From assembly GCA_025362635.1 (NCBI GenBank), contig JANYFO010000148.1:1-36351 (forward strand): a stretch of 36,351 nt of DNA, read 5' to 3'. This document shows, piece by piece, positions 24,820 through 32,847 of this stretch (position 1 is the first letter of the stretch; every line of letters begins with the position of its first letter). The notes under the pieces are model-generated. The model did no database searches. It worked only from the letters and a program-made list of their open reading frames with translations, and had not been told where the DNA came from. This DNA comes from Gemmatimonadaceae bacterium. Its GTDB lineage: Bacteria > Gemmatimonadota > Gemmatimonadetes > Gemmatimonadales > Gemmatimonadaceae. Position numbers and translations under genes: made by a program.

Positions 24820-25572
24820 ATGATAGACAATTCTAGGACGGGTGATCCAGCGCCGCCGAGCCACGAACCAGCACACGCGGAGCGCATTGCGCACCAACGT
24901 CAGGAGGCACTCGGACTGTTTGCGCGGAAAATGACGCATGATTTGAATAACTTTGCGACTGTGGTGCGCACGTACAGTGAATTGCTGCAAGCCGAGTTGC
25001 CTCGCGGAAGTAGTGTGCACGCCGATGTGACAGAAATTCATCGTGCGGCAGATGCAATGGTGGTGTACTTGCAACGCGTGGTACACTTTACCCGCGCAAC
25101 GAATGCGCGTGCCGAGGTTATCGATGCGGACGCAGCGGTACACGAGGCATTGCAGGCGCTTGCGCAATCCGCGCGCGACAGCAACGAATTGCCATTGGTG
25201 CTCGTCGGCACGGCGGGCGTGCGGATAAACGTCGACCGGGCGTGGTTAACCGACGCGATCACTGCGCTCGTCTGTAATGCGCGCGAAGCGTCCCCGTTAC
25301 ACCAAACGGTGACCGTGACGCTGACGGTACGCGCAGCTGCGTCTATCGCGCCGCTGTTCGTCCTGACGGTTGCTGATCTCGGCGCAGGGTTTGACCTCTC
25401 GGTGTCAGCGAACGCCGAAGATCCGTTTGTGACAACGAAGCGCGGCGAACGTGACGCGGGATTTGGCCTCGCCAACGCGTCAGCATATGCACGGGCCGCT
25501 GGCGGTCATATCGAGCACGAGCGTGTTACCGGCGAAACGCGTGTATCGCTGGTGTTACCGTGCGTCGACTAA
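24820..25572 (+). CDS. Soluble histidine kinase without a sensor domain
   Basis: About 250 residues. An H-box KMTHDLNNFATVVRTYSELL (phosphorylatable His40) is followed by an N-box region (ITALVCNAREAS), a G1 box (VADLGAGFD), an F-box (DPFVTTKRG) and a G2 box (GFGLANASAYARAAGGHIE). This is a complete HisKA-HATPase core of the NtrB/HDxNN type, with only about 35 residues before it and no input domain or membrane helix. No response-regulator gene follows; the nearest response regulators are CheB and CheY in the convergent motility operon. Its stop lies 18 bases inside the cheB end. AGG lies 4 bases before the ATG at 24820. The input signal and output are unknown. Confidence 0.85.
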   Translation: MIDNSRTGDPAPPSHEPAHAERIAHQRQEALGLFARKMTHDLNNFATVVRTYSELLQAELPRGSSVHADVTEIHRAADAMVVYLQRVVHFTRATNARAEVIDADAAVHEALQALAQSARDSNELPLVLVGTAGVRINVDRAWLTDAITALVCNAREASPLHQTVTVTLTVRAAASIAPLFVLTVADLGAGFDLSVSANAEDPFVTTKRGERDAGFGLANASAYARAAGGHIEHERVTGETRVSLVLPCVD

Positions 25573-26601
25573 CGTAGCGCGGAGTAGCGCGTCGGCAATA
25601 TTCGGAAGCGCCAACACTTCAACTGCCGCATTAAGCAAAACCGCTTCACGAGGCATTCCATACACAACGGAAGTGGCCTCGTCTTGCGCGACAGTAAATG
25701 CACCGGCCTCGCGCATGGCTAACATGCCTTTGGCACCATCCACGCCCATCCCGGTGAGAAGCGCGGCGACGGCATTGCGTCCGCCGCTCCGCGCGACACT
25801 TTGAAATAGCACATCGACCGCAGGCCGTTGGTGATGAACAAGTGGACCATCCTTGACGCGCACCACCCACCGCGCACCGCTGGCTTGTACAATAAGATGT
25901 TTGCCTCCAGGGGCGATCAGCGCGAGACCGGGAATTACAGAATCGCCGTCGCACGCCTCTTGCACGCGCATCGCACAGACGCCGTCGAGCCGCTTGGCAA
26001 ACGACGCCGTGAAGTGTTCCGGCATGTGCTGCACAATCACAGTGCCGGGCGCGTCCACCGGGAACTGACGCAATACGTGTTCGATTGCCTGCGTCCCGCC
26101 GGTGGATGCGCCGAGCGCGATGATCTTGTTCGTTGCAACAATACCGGCCATCGCTCCGAACGGAGCCATCGCGATGACGGTCGACGACTCGATGCGTCGC
26201 GTAACGCGCGCGAAGGATGCCGCGCGCACCGCACGGACAAGTGCATCGCCAATATCTCTCGTAGCAAGTGACGATCCGGGCTTCGCGATCACGTCCACGG
26301 CGCCAAGCGCGAGCGCGCGCAATGCCGTTTCGCTGTTCTGCGGGGTCAGCGAGCTTACGACAATCACGGGAAGCGGAAAGTGTTGCATGAGTTTGGCCAG
26401 AAATGACAGCCCATCCATGCGCGGCATCTCGATGTCGAGCGTGATGACATCGGGACGCAATTCCACGATGCGTTCGCGTGCGTCGTACGGATCGGTGGCA
26501 GTGCCAACCACTTCAATGTCCGCATGTTTCGAAAGTGCTTCGGCTAGCATACGCCGCACCAGCGCAGAATCGTCGACAATCAACACGCGTACGGCCGCCA
26601 T
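25555..26601 (-). CDS. cheB: CheB, chemoreceptor glutamate methylesterase/deamidase
   Basis: About 348 residues. An N-terminal receiver domain has the phospho-acceptor Asp56 in TLDIEMPRMDG. The C-terminal methylesterase domain has the catalytic triad Ser166 (GASTGGTQ), His192 (QHMPEHFT) and Asp288 (TGMGVDGA). Phosphorylation by CheA activates it to remove methyl groups from receptors. It is last in the motility operon; cheD ends 1 base before its start region, and its 3' end overlaps the convergent kinase gene by 18 bases. The ATG at 26601 is preferred over an upstream codon at 26622 that lies within cheD. Confidence 0.96.
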   Translation of the reverse strand: MAAVRVLIVDDSALVRRMLAEALSKHADIEVVGTATDPYDARERIVELRPDVITLDIEMPRMDGLSFLAKLMQHFPLPVIVVSSLTPQNSETALRALALGAVDVIAKPGSSLATRDIGDALVRAVRAASFARVTRRIESSTVIAMAPFGAMAGIVATNKIIALGASTGGTQAIEHVLRQFPVDAPGTVIVQHMPEHFTASFAKRLDGVCAMRVQEACDGDSVIPGLALIAPGGKHLIVQASGARWVVRVKDGPLVHHQRPAVDVLFQSVARSGGRNAVAALLTGMGVDGAKGMLAMREAGAFTVAQDEATSVVYGMPREAVLLNAAVEVLALPNIADALLRATLVDAR

Positions 26602-26602
26602 A

Positions 26603-27109
26603 CTAAAGCCTCCGCTCCACACCGTTCACGCACACCGTGACGTCGCCATTCGTCACGTCAATCCACACGTTGCGTGCGATTTGCGAGCCGCCCAGATCGC
26701 TGGCGTGCACCTCGACGCCGTTACGCAGCAACAGCGAGGCAAACGCGCGCGCATTGTGTAATCCGATTTTGAAACGATCAGCGTGCATTGAAACGCCCGC
26801 ATGCGCACCGCCCGCGACAACAAGGCGCATCCGTGATTTCTGCGCGCCCAACGCGTAGCATGCTTTGAACAGCATCGGCACACCGCTGTCGACGAACATG
26901 GCGGGGCGTACACGCTGTTGTGGTTTGTCAATCGATCCCGTCGGGAGCATCACGTGCAACAAACCAGCCACCTGCACGATGGGATCGTACACCACGACAC
27001 CGAGACAACTGCCTAGCGCATACGTAATCAATCGTTCGCCAGCGGTGGCCGACACTTTGCAATCGGCAATGCCAACGACGCGTTCGACGTACCGTGCGAG
27101 CGCGGACAT
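26603..27109 (-). CDS. cheD: CheD, chemoreceptor glutamine deamidase
   Basis: A 168-residue protein with the CheD catalytic cysteine (ALGSCLGV, Cys35) and histidine (LLHVMLP, His52), and the later VVAGGAHAG block. CheD deamidates glutamines on chemoreceptors and in many species also binds CheC. No cheC gene is present here; a cheZ-type phosphatase is. It starts 1 base after the cheR stop and ends beside cheB, so the receptor-modifying enzymes CheR, CheD and CheB form a continuous block. Confidence 0.95.
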   Translation of the reverse strand: MSALARYVERVVGIADCKVSATAGERLITYALGSCLGVVVYDPIVQVAGLLHVMLPTGSIDKPQQRVRPAMFVDSGVPMLFKACYALGAQKSRMRLVVAGGAHAGVSMHADRFKIGLHNARAFASLLLRNGVEVHASDLGGSQIARNVWIDVTNGDVTVCVNGVERRL

Positions 27110-27110
27110 T

Positions 27111-27959
27111 CTACTTGACGTACACCGCAGGTTGCACGTAGCGAAAGCGATGTGCGAGCCCTGTCAAACTTTCGCTGTGACCAACAAACAAATGTCCTCC
27201 AGGTCGCAGCATACCCCAAAACCGTTCAACCAGCCGTTGCTGCGTACCCTTGTCAAAATAAATCATCACATTGCGGCAAAAAATAGCATCGAATGGTCCC
27301 TGCATCGGCCATGTGTCCATCAGGTTGAGCTTTGCGAAATGCACGAGGCGACGAAGCGTCGGCATGGCTTCATACACCGGACGCCCGTGCGCGTCCTCGC
27401 GCTGCGTCCAGTAGCGCTGCACCCAGGGGCGCGGAACGTCGATCATCGTGTCTACAGCGTACGCGGCGGATTTAGCGGTCGATAATACGCGGTGACTGAT
27501 ATCCGTTGCAAGCACACGCACATCGCGCGTTGCAATGTGTGGATACGTCTCATTTAAAAGCATCGCCAACGTATACGCTTCCTCGCCCGTGGAACATCCC
27601 GCGCTCCACACTCGCACGGATCCCGTCAGGCTGGGCAGCACATAAGTGCGCAGATAGTCAAAGTGCGCGACCTCGCGCAGAAAACTCGTCTTATTCGTGG
27701 TAAGTACGTCAATCATTTCCGCGAACTCGCGACGGTCCGGCTCCGACTCGACACGATGCAAATACGTCTCGAAATCCGTAAGACCGAGCGCACGCAATCG
27801 GCGCGTCAATCTTGCCCGAACCAACCCTTCTTTCCCTTCGCGCATGCGAATGCCAGCATGATCGTACAGCCAGCGCACAATTTGTGTGAATTGCTTGGCG
27901 GTCAGCTCGCACTCGGCAAATACTACATCCGGGGCCTGTGGCCGTGATATCGACGTCAT
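27111..27959 (-). CDS. cheR: CheR, chemoreceptor methyltransferase
   Basis: About 282 residues. An N-terminal helical domain is followed by a SAM-dependent methyltransferase domain: NKTSFLREVAHFDYL, VWSAGCSTGEEAYTLAMLL (SAM motif I), LATDISHRVL, FDAIFCRNVMIYF and GHLFVGHSESL. It methylates receptor glutamates for adaptation. No TPR or pentapeptide C-terminal extension is present. The ATG at 27959 is chosen because it falls 13 bases after the cheW stop; the frame stays open back through cheW but that part is a shadow. Confidence 0.96.
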   Translation of the reverse strand: MTSISRPQAPDVVFAECELTAKQFTQIVRWLYDHAGIRMREGKEGLVRARLTRRLRALGLTDFETYLHRVESEPDRREFAEMIDVLTTNKTSFLREVAHFDYLRTYVLPSLTGSVRVWSAGCSTGEEAYTLAMLLNETYPHIATRDVRVLATDISHRVLSTAKSAAYAVDTMIDVPRPWVQRYWTQREDAHGRPVYEAMPTLRRLVHFAKLNLMDTWPMQGPFDAIFCRNVMIYFDKGTQQRLVERFWGMLRPGGHLFVGHSESLTGLAHRFRYVQPAVYVK

Positions 27960-27972
27960 CGCGTCCGCGCGC

Positions 27973-28467
27973 TTAGTACGCGTGTGCCGGAACTGCCTCA
28001 AGTATGTCGAGCTCATCGGCGGCGAGTACTCGATCGATGTCGAGTAGCAATCGCACACGACCGCCTGCCTTCCCGATACCGAGCAGGAACTCCGTGCGAA
28101 TTCCCGCACCGAAGCTTGGTGCGTCCTCCACATCACCCTCGGTGATGGTCACCACCTCACTGACACGGTCGACCACAATGCCCGTTTGCACGCCCTGCAT
28201 TTGCACCACAATGATGCAGCCATCGATTACGCCGTCCTGTGTCATCCCAAATTTTGCACGGAGGTCAGTGATGGGAATGACTTTCCCACGCAAATTGATC
28301 ACACCACGCACGAAATCTGGCATCCGTGGCACGCGCGTAATTGGTTGCATGCCAATAATTTCGCTCACCTTCAGGATTTCTACACCGTACTCCTCATTCG
28401 CGAGATAGAACGTAAGATATTTGCCAACGCGCGTGTTACCGCTCGGTCCATCCTGCTGCATATGCAT
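27973..28467 (-). CDS. cheW: CheW, chemotaxis coupling protein
   Basis: A 164-residue CheW with LTFYLANEEYGVEILKV, RMPDFVRGVINLRGKVIPI and IVVDRVSEVVTI. These make up the double SH3-like fold that couples receptors to CheA. It follows cheA closely (37 bases from the cheA stop). The ATG at 28467 is followed by a second ATG two codons later; either could be used. The short tail after residue 150 is not conserved. Confidence 0.96.
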   Translation of the reverse strand: MHMQQDGPSGNTRVGKYLTFYLANEEYGVEILKVSEIIGMQPITRVPRMPDFVRGVINLRGKVIPITDLRAKFGMTQDGVIDGCIIVVQMQGVQTGIVVDRVSEVVTITEGDVEDAPSFGAGIRTEFLLGIGKAGGRVRLLLDIDRVLAADELDILEAVPAHAY

Positions 28468-28504
28468 GACTCACTCAGTGGTGAAGAGGTCCATCTTGTG
28501 TTGC

Positions 28505-30532
28505 TTATGCCGCAGCGTCGCGGTGATGATTTCGAACTTGCCGAAGCGACGTCATCTCACTGCTGCGCTCGAGCGTAATGATCTCGTTCACGTCGAGGAT
28601 CAATCCAACGCGCCCGTCTCCAAGAATTGCCCCGCCACTTACACCGGGTACCTTGCCGAGGGCGGCACCGAGTGTCTTGGCGACCACCTGCTGCTGACCA
28701 AGCAGTTCATCAACCAATAAGGCCGATCGACGTTCGCCTTCGCCAACAATCATCAGCAAACCATCGAGCGGACTTTCGATCGCATCGACCACATTGAAGA
28801 GACGATGCAAGCGGATGATTGGCATCAAGGCGCCGCGCAGCAGCACGACTTCACCTTTGCCGGCTACCGTTGAAAGCATAGAACGCTCTGGACGAAAACT
28901 CATGTGAATGTTCGTGAGCGGAACGACAAAACGCTCGGCACCGACGCGCACTAACATGCCATCCGTCACCGCGAGCGTGAGTGGCAGACGAATGGAAAAC
29001 GTGGTGCCGCTACCGGTCGATGATCGAATCTCCACGCGGCCGCGGATGGACTCAAGATTTCGTCGTACGACATCCATGCCCACGCCGCGTCCGGACAGAT
29101 CGGTGACCGCATCTGCAGTTGAAAATCCGGGTGCAAAAATCAACGCGAATACATCATTGTCGGACATACCCTTGTCAGATTCAATCAGTCCTTTCTCAAT
29201 TGCTTTGCGCACCAACTTCTCGCGATGTAGTCCGCGACCGTCATCGACGAGCTCCACGACCACATTGCCGGAGGCATAAAACGCTGACAGTCGCACCACG
29301 CCTTCGCGCGCTTTCCCTACACGTTCGCGCTCGTCAGGGCTCTCAATGCCGTGGTCCACGGCATTTCGTACCATGTGCACTAACGGATCACCGAGCAGAT
29401 CCGCCAACGTACGATCAATTTCTACATCATTCCCGTCAGTAATAAACTGCACCTCCTTGCCCGCTTTTACCGATGTATCGCGCACCACGCGTGTCAGCTT
29501 CTGGAACGTTGTTCGCAGCGGCACCATACGCATCGACATGCTCAACGCCTGTAACTCACGCACAATTTTCCCAGCGTGCGTCACTTTGCGCTGCAATGCA
29601 TGCCGAGTCTTAGTGTCGAATAATTCGTCACCGGCGATCATCGATTGCGCAATCACGAGCTCACCGACCATATCGATTAAGCGATCGAGACGATCCGTGC
29701 GCACACGAATGGTTGCGTCACTCGCTGCGGCAACGCGTTCGGCCTTTGCAGCAACGGGGACGGTGGCGTGCAGCTTCGATGGCACGGTTGCTGACGCGTC
29801 AAAGTGCGCGAGTGCGTACACCAGGTCGTGATATCCGCAGGGAACGGCCAACGCGCCATCGCCAGCCAGCGCGACTTCCACGGCAGCGAGCAATTCCTTC
29901 AGCATGTCGACGGAGCGAAGCGAAAGGTCCGCGCACGATCGCGTGTACGCGATTTCCTTTTCTCGCACTCGACTGAGTAGCGATTCCACGTTGTGCGCAA
30001 ACGCTGTCAAGCGCGCCAATCCGAGAAATGCCGACGTGCCTTTCACCGTGTGAAATGCACGAAATACCGTGTTGACGGCCTCCACATCGCTCGGATCGTC
30101 TTCGAGGCGCAATAGTGCCGCCTCGCTGCCCGCGAGGTACTCGTGGCTTTCGATGAGGAAGTCCGGGAGCAGCTCGCGATCCGCGTCCGCTGGGAGTTGT
30201 TCGGAATTTTCATCGGACGGTGTGTCGCGCGTGGGCGCTACCGCACGAACCGCAACGTGATGCGCCGGCGTGGATCCGGCATTAACGCGCAGGGCTGCCT
30301 CGATGGCATCGTTCACTTCGGTAAACGCCGCAGTGGCGTCTGTGGCTGCTCCGTTCACGAGCATACCGAGGACGCGCGCGGCGCGGGCCACGAACGGCTG
30401 CGCCGGTAGCGATACGCCATTCTCGAAAGCGAGATCGGCGAGCGCATCACGCAGGCGTGCGAGATCGACGGTATCCGTCGCGTCCAACTGCAGGAGAAGT
30501 GTGGCCGCATCATCGAGTGTTAGGAGTACCAT
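28505..30532 (-). CDS. cheA: CheA, chemotaxis histidine kinase with an extra N-terminal domain
   Basis: About 675 residues. After an unusual N-terminal segment (about 1-95, helical, not a recognised domain) comes an HPt domain with phospho-His161 in FRAFHTVKGTSAFLG. A P3 dimerisation region (about 295-360), an HATPase core (LVHMVRNAVDHGI, VDDGRGLH, FAPGFSTAD, SGRGVGMDVV) and a CheW-like P5 domain at the C-terminus follow. A CheY-binding P2 domain is not obvious; the region between HPt and P3 is short. The ATG at 30532 follows a 118-base gap from cheZ that contains a strong hairpin. CheA phosphorylates CheY and CheB on receptor signals. Confidence 0.95.
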   Translation of the reverse strand: MVLLTLDDAATLLLQLDATDTVDLARLRDALADLAFENGVSLPAQPFVARAARVLGMLVNGAATDATAAFTEVNDAIEAALRVNAGSTPAHHVAVRAVAPTRDTPSDENSEQLPADADRELLPDFLIESHEYLAGSEAALLRLEDDPSDVEAVNTVFRAFHTVKGTSAFLGLARLTAFAHNVESLLSRVREKEIAYTRSCADLSLRSVDMLKELLAAVEVALAGDGALAVPCGYHDLVYALAHFDASATVPSKLHATVPVAAKAERVAAASDATIRVRTDRLDRLIDMVGELVIAQSMIAGDELFDTKTRHALQRKVTHAGKIVRELQALSMSMRMVPLRTTFQKLTRVVRDTSVKAGKEVQFITDGNDVEIDRTLADLLGDPLVHMVRNAVDHGIESPDERERVGKAREGVVRLSAFYASGNVVVELVDDGRGLHREKLVRKAIEKGLIESDKGMSDNDVFALIFAPGFSTADAVTDLSGRGVGMDVVRRNLESIRGRVEIRSSTGSGTTFSIRLPLTLAVTDGMLVRVGAERFVVPLTNIHMSFRPERSMLSTVAGKGEVVLLRGALMPIIRLHRLFNVVDAIESPLDGLLMIVGEGERRSALLVDELLGQQQVVAKTLGAALGKVPGVSGGAILGDGRVGLILDVNEIITLERSSEMTSLRQVRNHHRDAAA

Positions 30533-30595
30533 GCGGTAAGTATCGGGAGCTCGCTTCCACAGGTTGAGACTCTGCGTCAACAATCGTGGACATGC

Positions 30596-30627
30596 GAACG
30601 GCTCGCGTCCGAAGACACGAGCCGTTC
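30596..30627 (-). other. Very stable C(UUCG)G-capped hairpin between cheZ and cheA
   Basis: On the minus strand, which is the coding strand of the operon, GAACGGCTCG at the 5' side pairs perfectly with CGAGCCGTTC at the 3' side. The inner bases continue pairing through TGTC and GACG (with two T-G wobbles) to close a TTCG loop with a C-G pair. This gives a 14-base-pair stem capped by the ultra-stable UUCG tetraloop. No T-run follows, so a simple intrinsic terminator is unlikely; RNA processing, stability control or partial termination within the motility mRNA is more plausible. The tetraloop forms properly only on the operon's coding strand. Confidence 0.75.
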
Positions 30628-30650
30628 ACGCCGCGGGCTGCCGGGGGGGC

Positions 30651-31331
30651 CTACACCGCGGGCAATCGAATTCCGGTAAAGATTTCGTCCGCAAGCGCCT
30701 GACGACCTTCGATGTTCTTCGTACTTGCATTGGGATCATAGATCATTTCGTCCGGAGCACTATACCGTTTACCGCGATACTGTTCGTCAAAGCTGGTGTC
30801 GAACAAGCGCGCAATATCCGCTAGTCGATCTTCCATTTCGACCAAAACCGCCGAGGCATGATTGAGTTGCTGCGTGGTAATGTCTTGGAATTGCAACGCG
30901 CTCATCATGAGAAACAGTTCGTCACGCAAGGTCCCGCGCAGTGCACTGGCTTTGGCGCGATTGGGTACGGCCTGCGCGTCATTGGCATCGAGGGCGTCCA
31001 CGATCTGCGCGGCACGATCGCACGCGTCGAGAATATTGGTCGCTGCATCCTCTGTCGCCGTCGTGACTTCGCGGAGTTTGTCTTGCGTAACTTGAAATTT
31101 TTGTAACGCGGAGCTCTGGAGTGCTGTGCGCGTGTCACGTAAGCGTGATAGCACTTCAAGAATCTGCGCATTTGCACGCTGCAGAATGGCTGGCAGCTCG
31201 GCGACGCCGGCCTCGCAAAGCATCGGTTCGCCGCGTAGGTCGTGAATCTCTTGATCCACCAATCGCAACGCGGCTTCCGACTCATACAGCACTTCGTGCG
31301 CTCGATGACTAATCATCGCGGGCGTCGTCAC
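30651..31331 (-). CDS. cheZ: CheZ-like CheY-P phosphatase
   Basis: A 226-residue, mostly helical protein. The long helices include TTATEDAATNILDACDRA, and the family's catalytic segment reads SALQFQDITTQQ, with Asp150 and Gln154 matching the Asp and Gln of CheZ that dephosphorylate CheY-P. A short C-terminal helix (GRQALADEIF) could be the CheY-binding tail. CheZ is best known from beta- and gammaproteobacteria. The GTG start at 31331 overlaps the cheY stop by 4 bases (GTGA), so phosphatase and target are made together. Confidence 0.9.
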   Translation of the reverse strand: MTTPAMISHRAHEVLYESEAALRLVDQEIHDLRGEPMLCEAGVAELPAILQRANAQILEVLSRLRDTRTALQSSALQKFQVTQDKLREVTTATEDAATNILDACDRAAQIVDALDANDAQAVPNRAKASALRGTLRDELFLMMSALQFQDITTQQLNHASAVLVEMEDRLADIARLFDTSFDEQYRGKRYSAPDEMIYDPNASTKNIEGRQALADEIFTGIRLPAV

Positions 31332-31699
31332 GCGGCCGCAGCCAGAAGAAGCGCGTCAATCTTCTCCTTCAGCACTTGCGGCGTAAACGGCTTTACAATG
31401 TAGTTGTTCACGCCCGCCTCCATCGCGGTGAGAATGTCTTCCTTTACTGAGCGCGCGGTTACCATCAGGATCGGAACGTGTTGCCCATCGGATCGTGCAC
31501 GCAATGCTTTCGTAAATTCTGTGCCGCTCATGTTGGGCATATTCCAGTCGGTGATGACGAACTGCACCGAGCTGTCGAACTTGACGAGGGCGTCCTGTCC
31601 GTCACTCGCTTCGATCGTGTCATTGAATCCGATACGCTGCAGCGAATTGACCACGATACGCCGCATGGTCGCGGAGTCGTCAACTACGAGGAACTTCAT
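31328..31699 (-). CDS. cheY: CheY, chemotaxis response regulator
   Basis: A 123-residue single receiver domain: acidic pair Asp7-Asp8 (VVDDSATMRR), phospho-acceptor Asp51 (TDWNMPNMSG), the switch threonine in MVTARS and the lysine in IVKPFTP. CheY-P binds the flagellar motor switch to change rotation. It overlaps cheZ by 4 bases. Upstream, flgM ends about 44 bases before its start. AGGAGAC-like sequence precedes the ATG. Confidence 0.97.
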   Translation of the reverse strand: MKFLVVDDSATMRRIVVNSLQRIGFNDTIEASDGQDALVKFDSSVQFVITDWNMPNMSGTEFTKALRARSDGQHVPILMVTARSVKEDILTAMEAGVNNYIVKPFTPQVLKEKIDALLLAAAA

Positions 31700-31743
31700 T
31701 CTACCAGTCTCCTAAATGCGCTGGTCAGTGTGGACAGTCGAAA

Positions 31744-32052
31744 CTACAGATCGCCGCGCGTGAGAATGCGTCGCGCCACCTGATCAACCACGTCGAGCGT
31801 GTTGTACGCGCCGGTTAGTACTTTGGTGCGCAGCTCGGCGACACGCTCGGGATCGAACGTGCTCTTCGCGTCGGCCTCGATCCGACCAACCAGCGAACGC
31901 CCGGAATCCGAAATTGTGACGGAATCCGATTTTGTCGGAGCCGCCGTGTTGGCCTGCGCTGCTGCCTCGTTCGGACGACCTGTGGCTGGACTGCCCGCGG
32001 TCGTCGGTCGATCAGGGCGCAACGGGTCAAACATGCTTCCGTTAATTCGCAT
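31744..32052 (-). CDS. flgM: FlgM, anti-sigma-28 factor
   Basis: About 102 residues. The conserved part is the C-terminal half, FDPERVAELRTKVLTGAYNT followed by LDVVDQVARRIL, the sigma-28-binding helices of FlgM; the first half is a disordered, proline- and alanine-rich stretch. FlgM holds the flagellar sigma factor inactive until the hook is finished and FlgM is exported. It sits downstream of fliS in a late-gene operon, which is unusual: it normally lies by flgA or flgN. The ATG at 32052 has AGGAGG about 8 bases before it; a TTG one codon earlier is less likely. Confidence 0.88.
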   Translation of the reverse strand: MRINGSMFDPLRPDRPTTAGSPATGRPNEAAAQANTAAPTKSDSVTISDSGRSLVGRIEADAKSTFDPERVAELRTKVLTGAYNTLDVVDQVARRILTRGDL

Positions 32053-32127
32053 CAAGTTTCCTCCTCATCTGTGTGACTATCGGCACATCTGCCCAATTAC
32101 TTGAGCCGGGTAATCTTTCGAGCGCTG

Positions 32128-32376
32128 CTAATACCGAACGTCGAGCTGTCGATGGCCCGGTTCCGCCAGAGGCTCCGGCGTCGACATGTACACTTGATGC
32201 CCTGGCCGTTGCAATTGACCACCCTCCTGCGCGAGCACGGTGTGCTTGGCATCCAAGCGCAATCGTTCCACCAACGCATCGTCCGCTGAGAGCAGCGGTT
32301 CGCGCTCATCAGCGTCGAGCTCTGCGAGTTTGTCGCGCAGCAATCCGTCAAATGACGCGGCACCGACCACGATCAT
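32128..32376 (-). CDS. Small protein of unknown function in the flagellar operon
   Basis: This 82-residue frame starts at an ATG that overlaps the stop of the FliT/FlgN-like gene by 4 bases (ATGA), a pattern seen for true genes in this window. The product is acidic in its first half (KLAELDADEREPLLSADD) and basic/polar toward its C-terminus, with no membrane helix or known domain. It is followed by flgM after 75 bases. I do not recognise a family; a chaperone or secreted regulator of late flagellar assembly is possible by position only. Confidence 0.55.
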   Translation of the reverse strand: MIVVGAASFDGLLRDKLAELDADEREPLLSADDALVERLRLDAKHTVLAQEGGQLQRPGHQVYMSTPEPLAEPGHRQLDVRY

Positions 32377-32840
32377 CGCACGCGATCCACTTGATGCGGT
32401 AAGGAAAAGGCGGCATAGCCCATCCCCGCACTGCCCGCGCGTTGTACCGAATCCAACTCTGCACGGAGTTCAGCCGCGCGATCGGCGACCCGCTTGGCCA
32501 ACGCCATCGTGGTCCGATGTGTCGAGGATAGCACGGCGCAGACGTCGCTCACTAACGCGTCGGCATCATCCACCAAGCGCTCAGTGGCTGCAAACAACAA
32601 ACTGTCCGCCGTTGGACGTTCCAAGCGCAAGGTCAACAACTGCTCGGATAAGTCAGTCAACATCTGTTCACGCTGCTCCAGCAGGCTAAACAGATGATCG
32701 TCATCGACGCCGACAGCCGCACCGGCCACGAGCGCCAGCGCGTCAGCGTTCGTACAGATTCGGATCGCTTCATGCGCGGCCTTCGCACGCGAGAGCGACC
32801 AAGATTTCTGCGTGGTTCGAGGTACGAGATTCGGATTCAC
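32373..32840 (-). CDS. Probable FliT/FlgN-like flagellar chaperone
   Basis: About 155 residues, almost entirely helical. Leucine-rich amphipathic stretches such as DDHLFSLLEQREQMLTDLSE and ATERLVDDADALVSDV resemble the coiled-coil FliT/FlgN secretion chaperones in length and composition. No sharp sequence signature defines these families, so this call rests mainly on its place right after fliS and before flgM. The GTG at 32840 lies 7 bases after the fliS stop with GAGG 6 bases before it, and is preferred over an ATG-like start inside fliS at 32870. FliT-type chaperones bind FliD or hook-associated proteins; which one is unclear here. Confidence 0.6.
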   Translation of the reverse strand: MNPNLVPRTTQKSWSLSRAKAAHEAIRICTNADALALVAGAAVGVDDDHLFSLLEQREQMLTDLSEQLLTLRLERPTADSLLFAATERLVDDADALVSDVCAVLSSTHRTTMALAKRVADRAAELRAELDSVQRAGSAGMGYAAFSLPHQVDRVR

Positions 32841-32847
32841 AAACGCC

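Noticed and set aside
30596-30627. cheZ-cheA hairpin as a Rho-independent terminator
   Set aside because: No T-run follows the stem on the coding strand, and cheA to cheB would need another promoter that I cannot see; kept as an RNA structural element instead.
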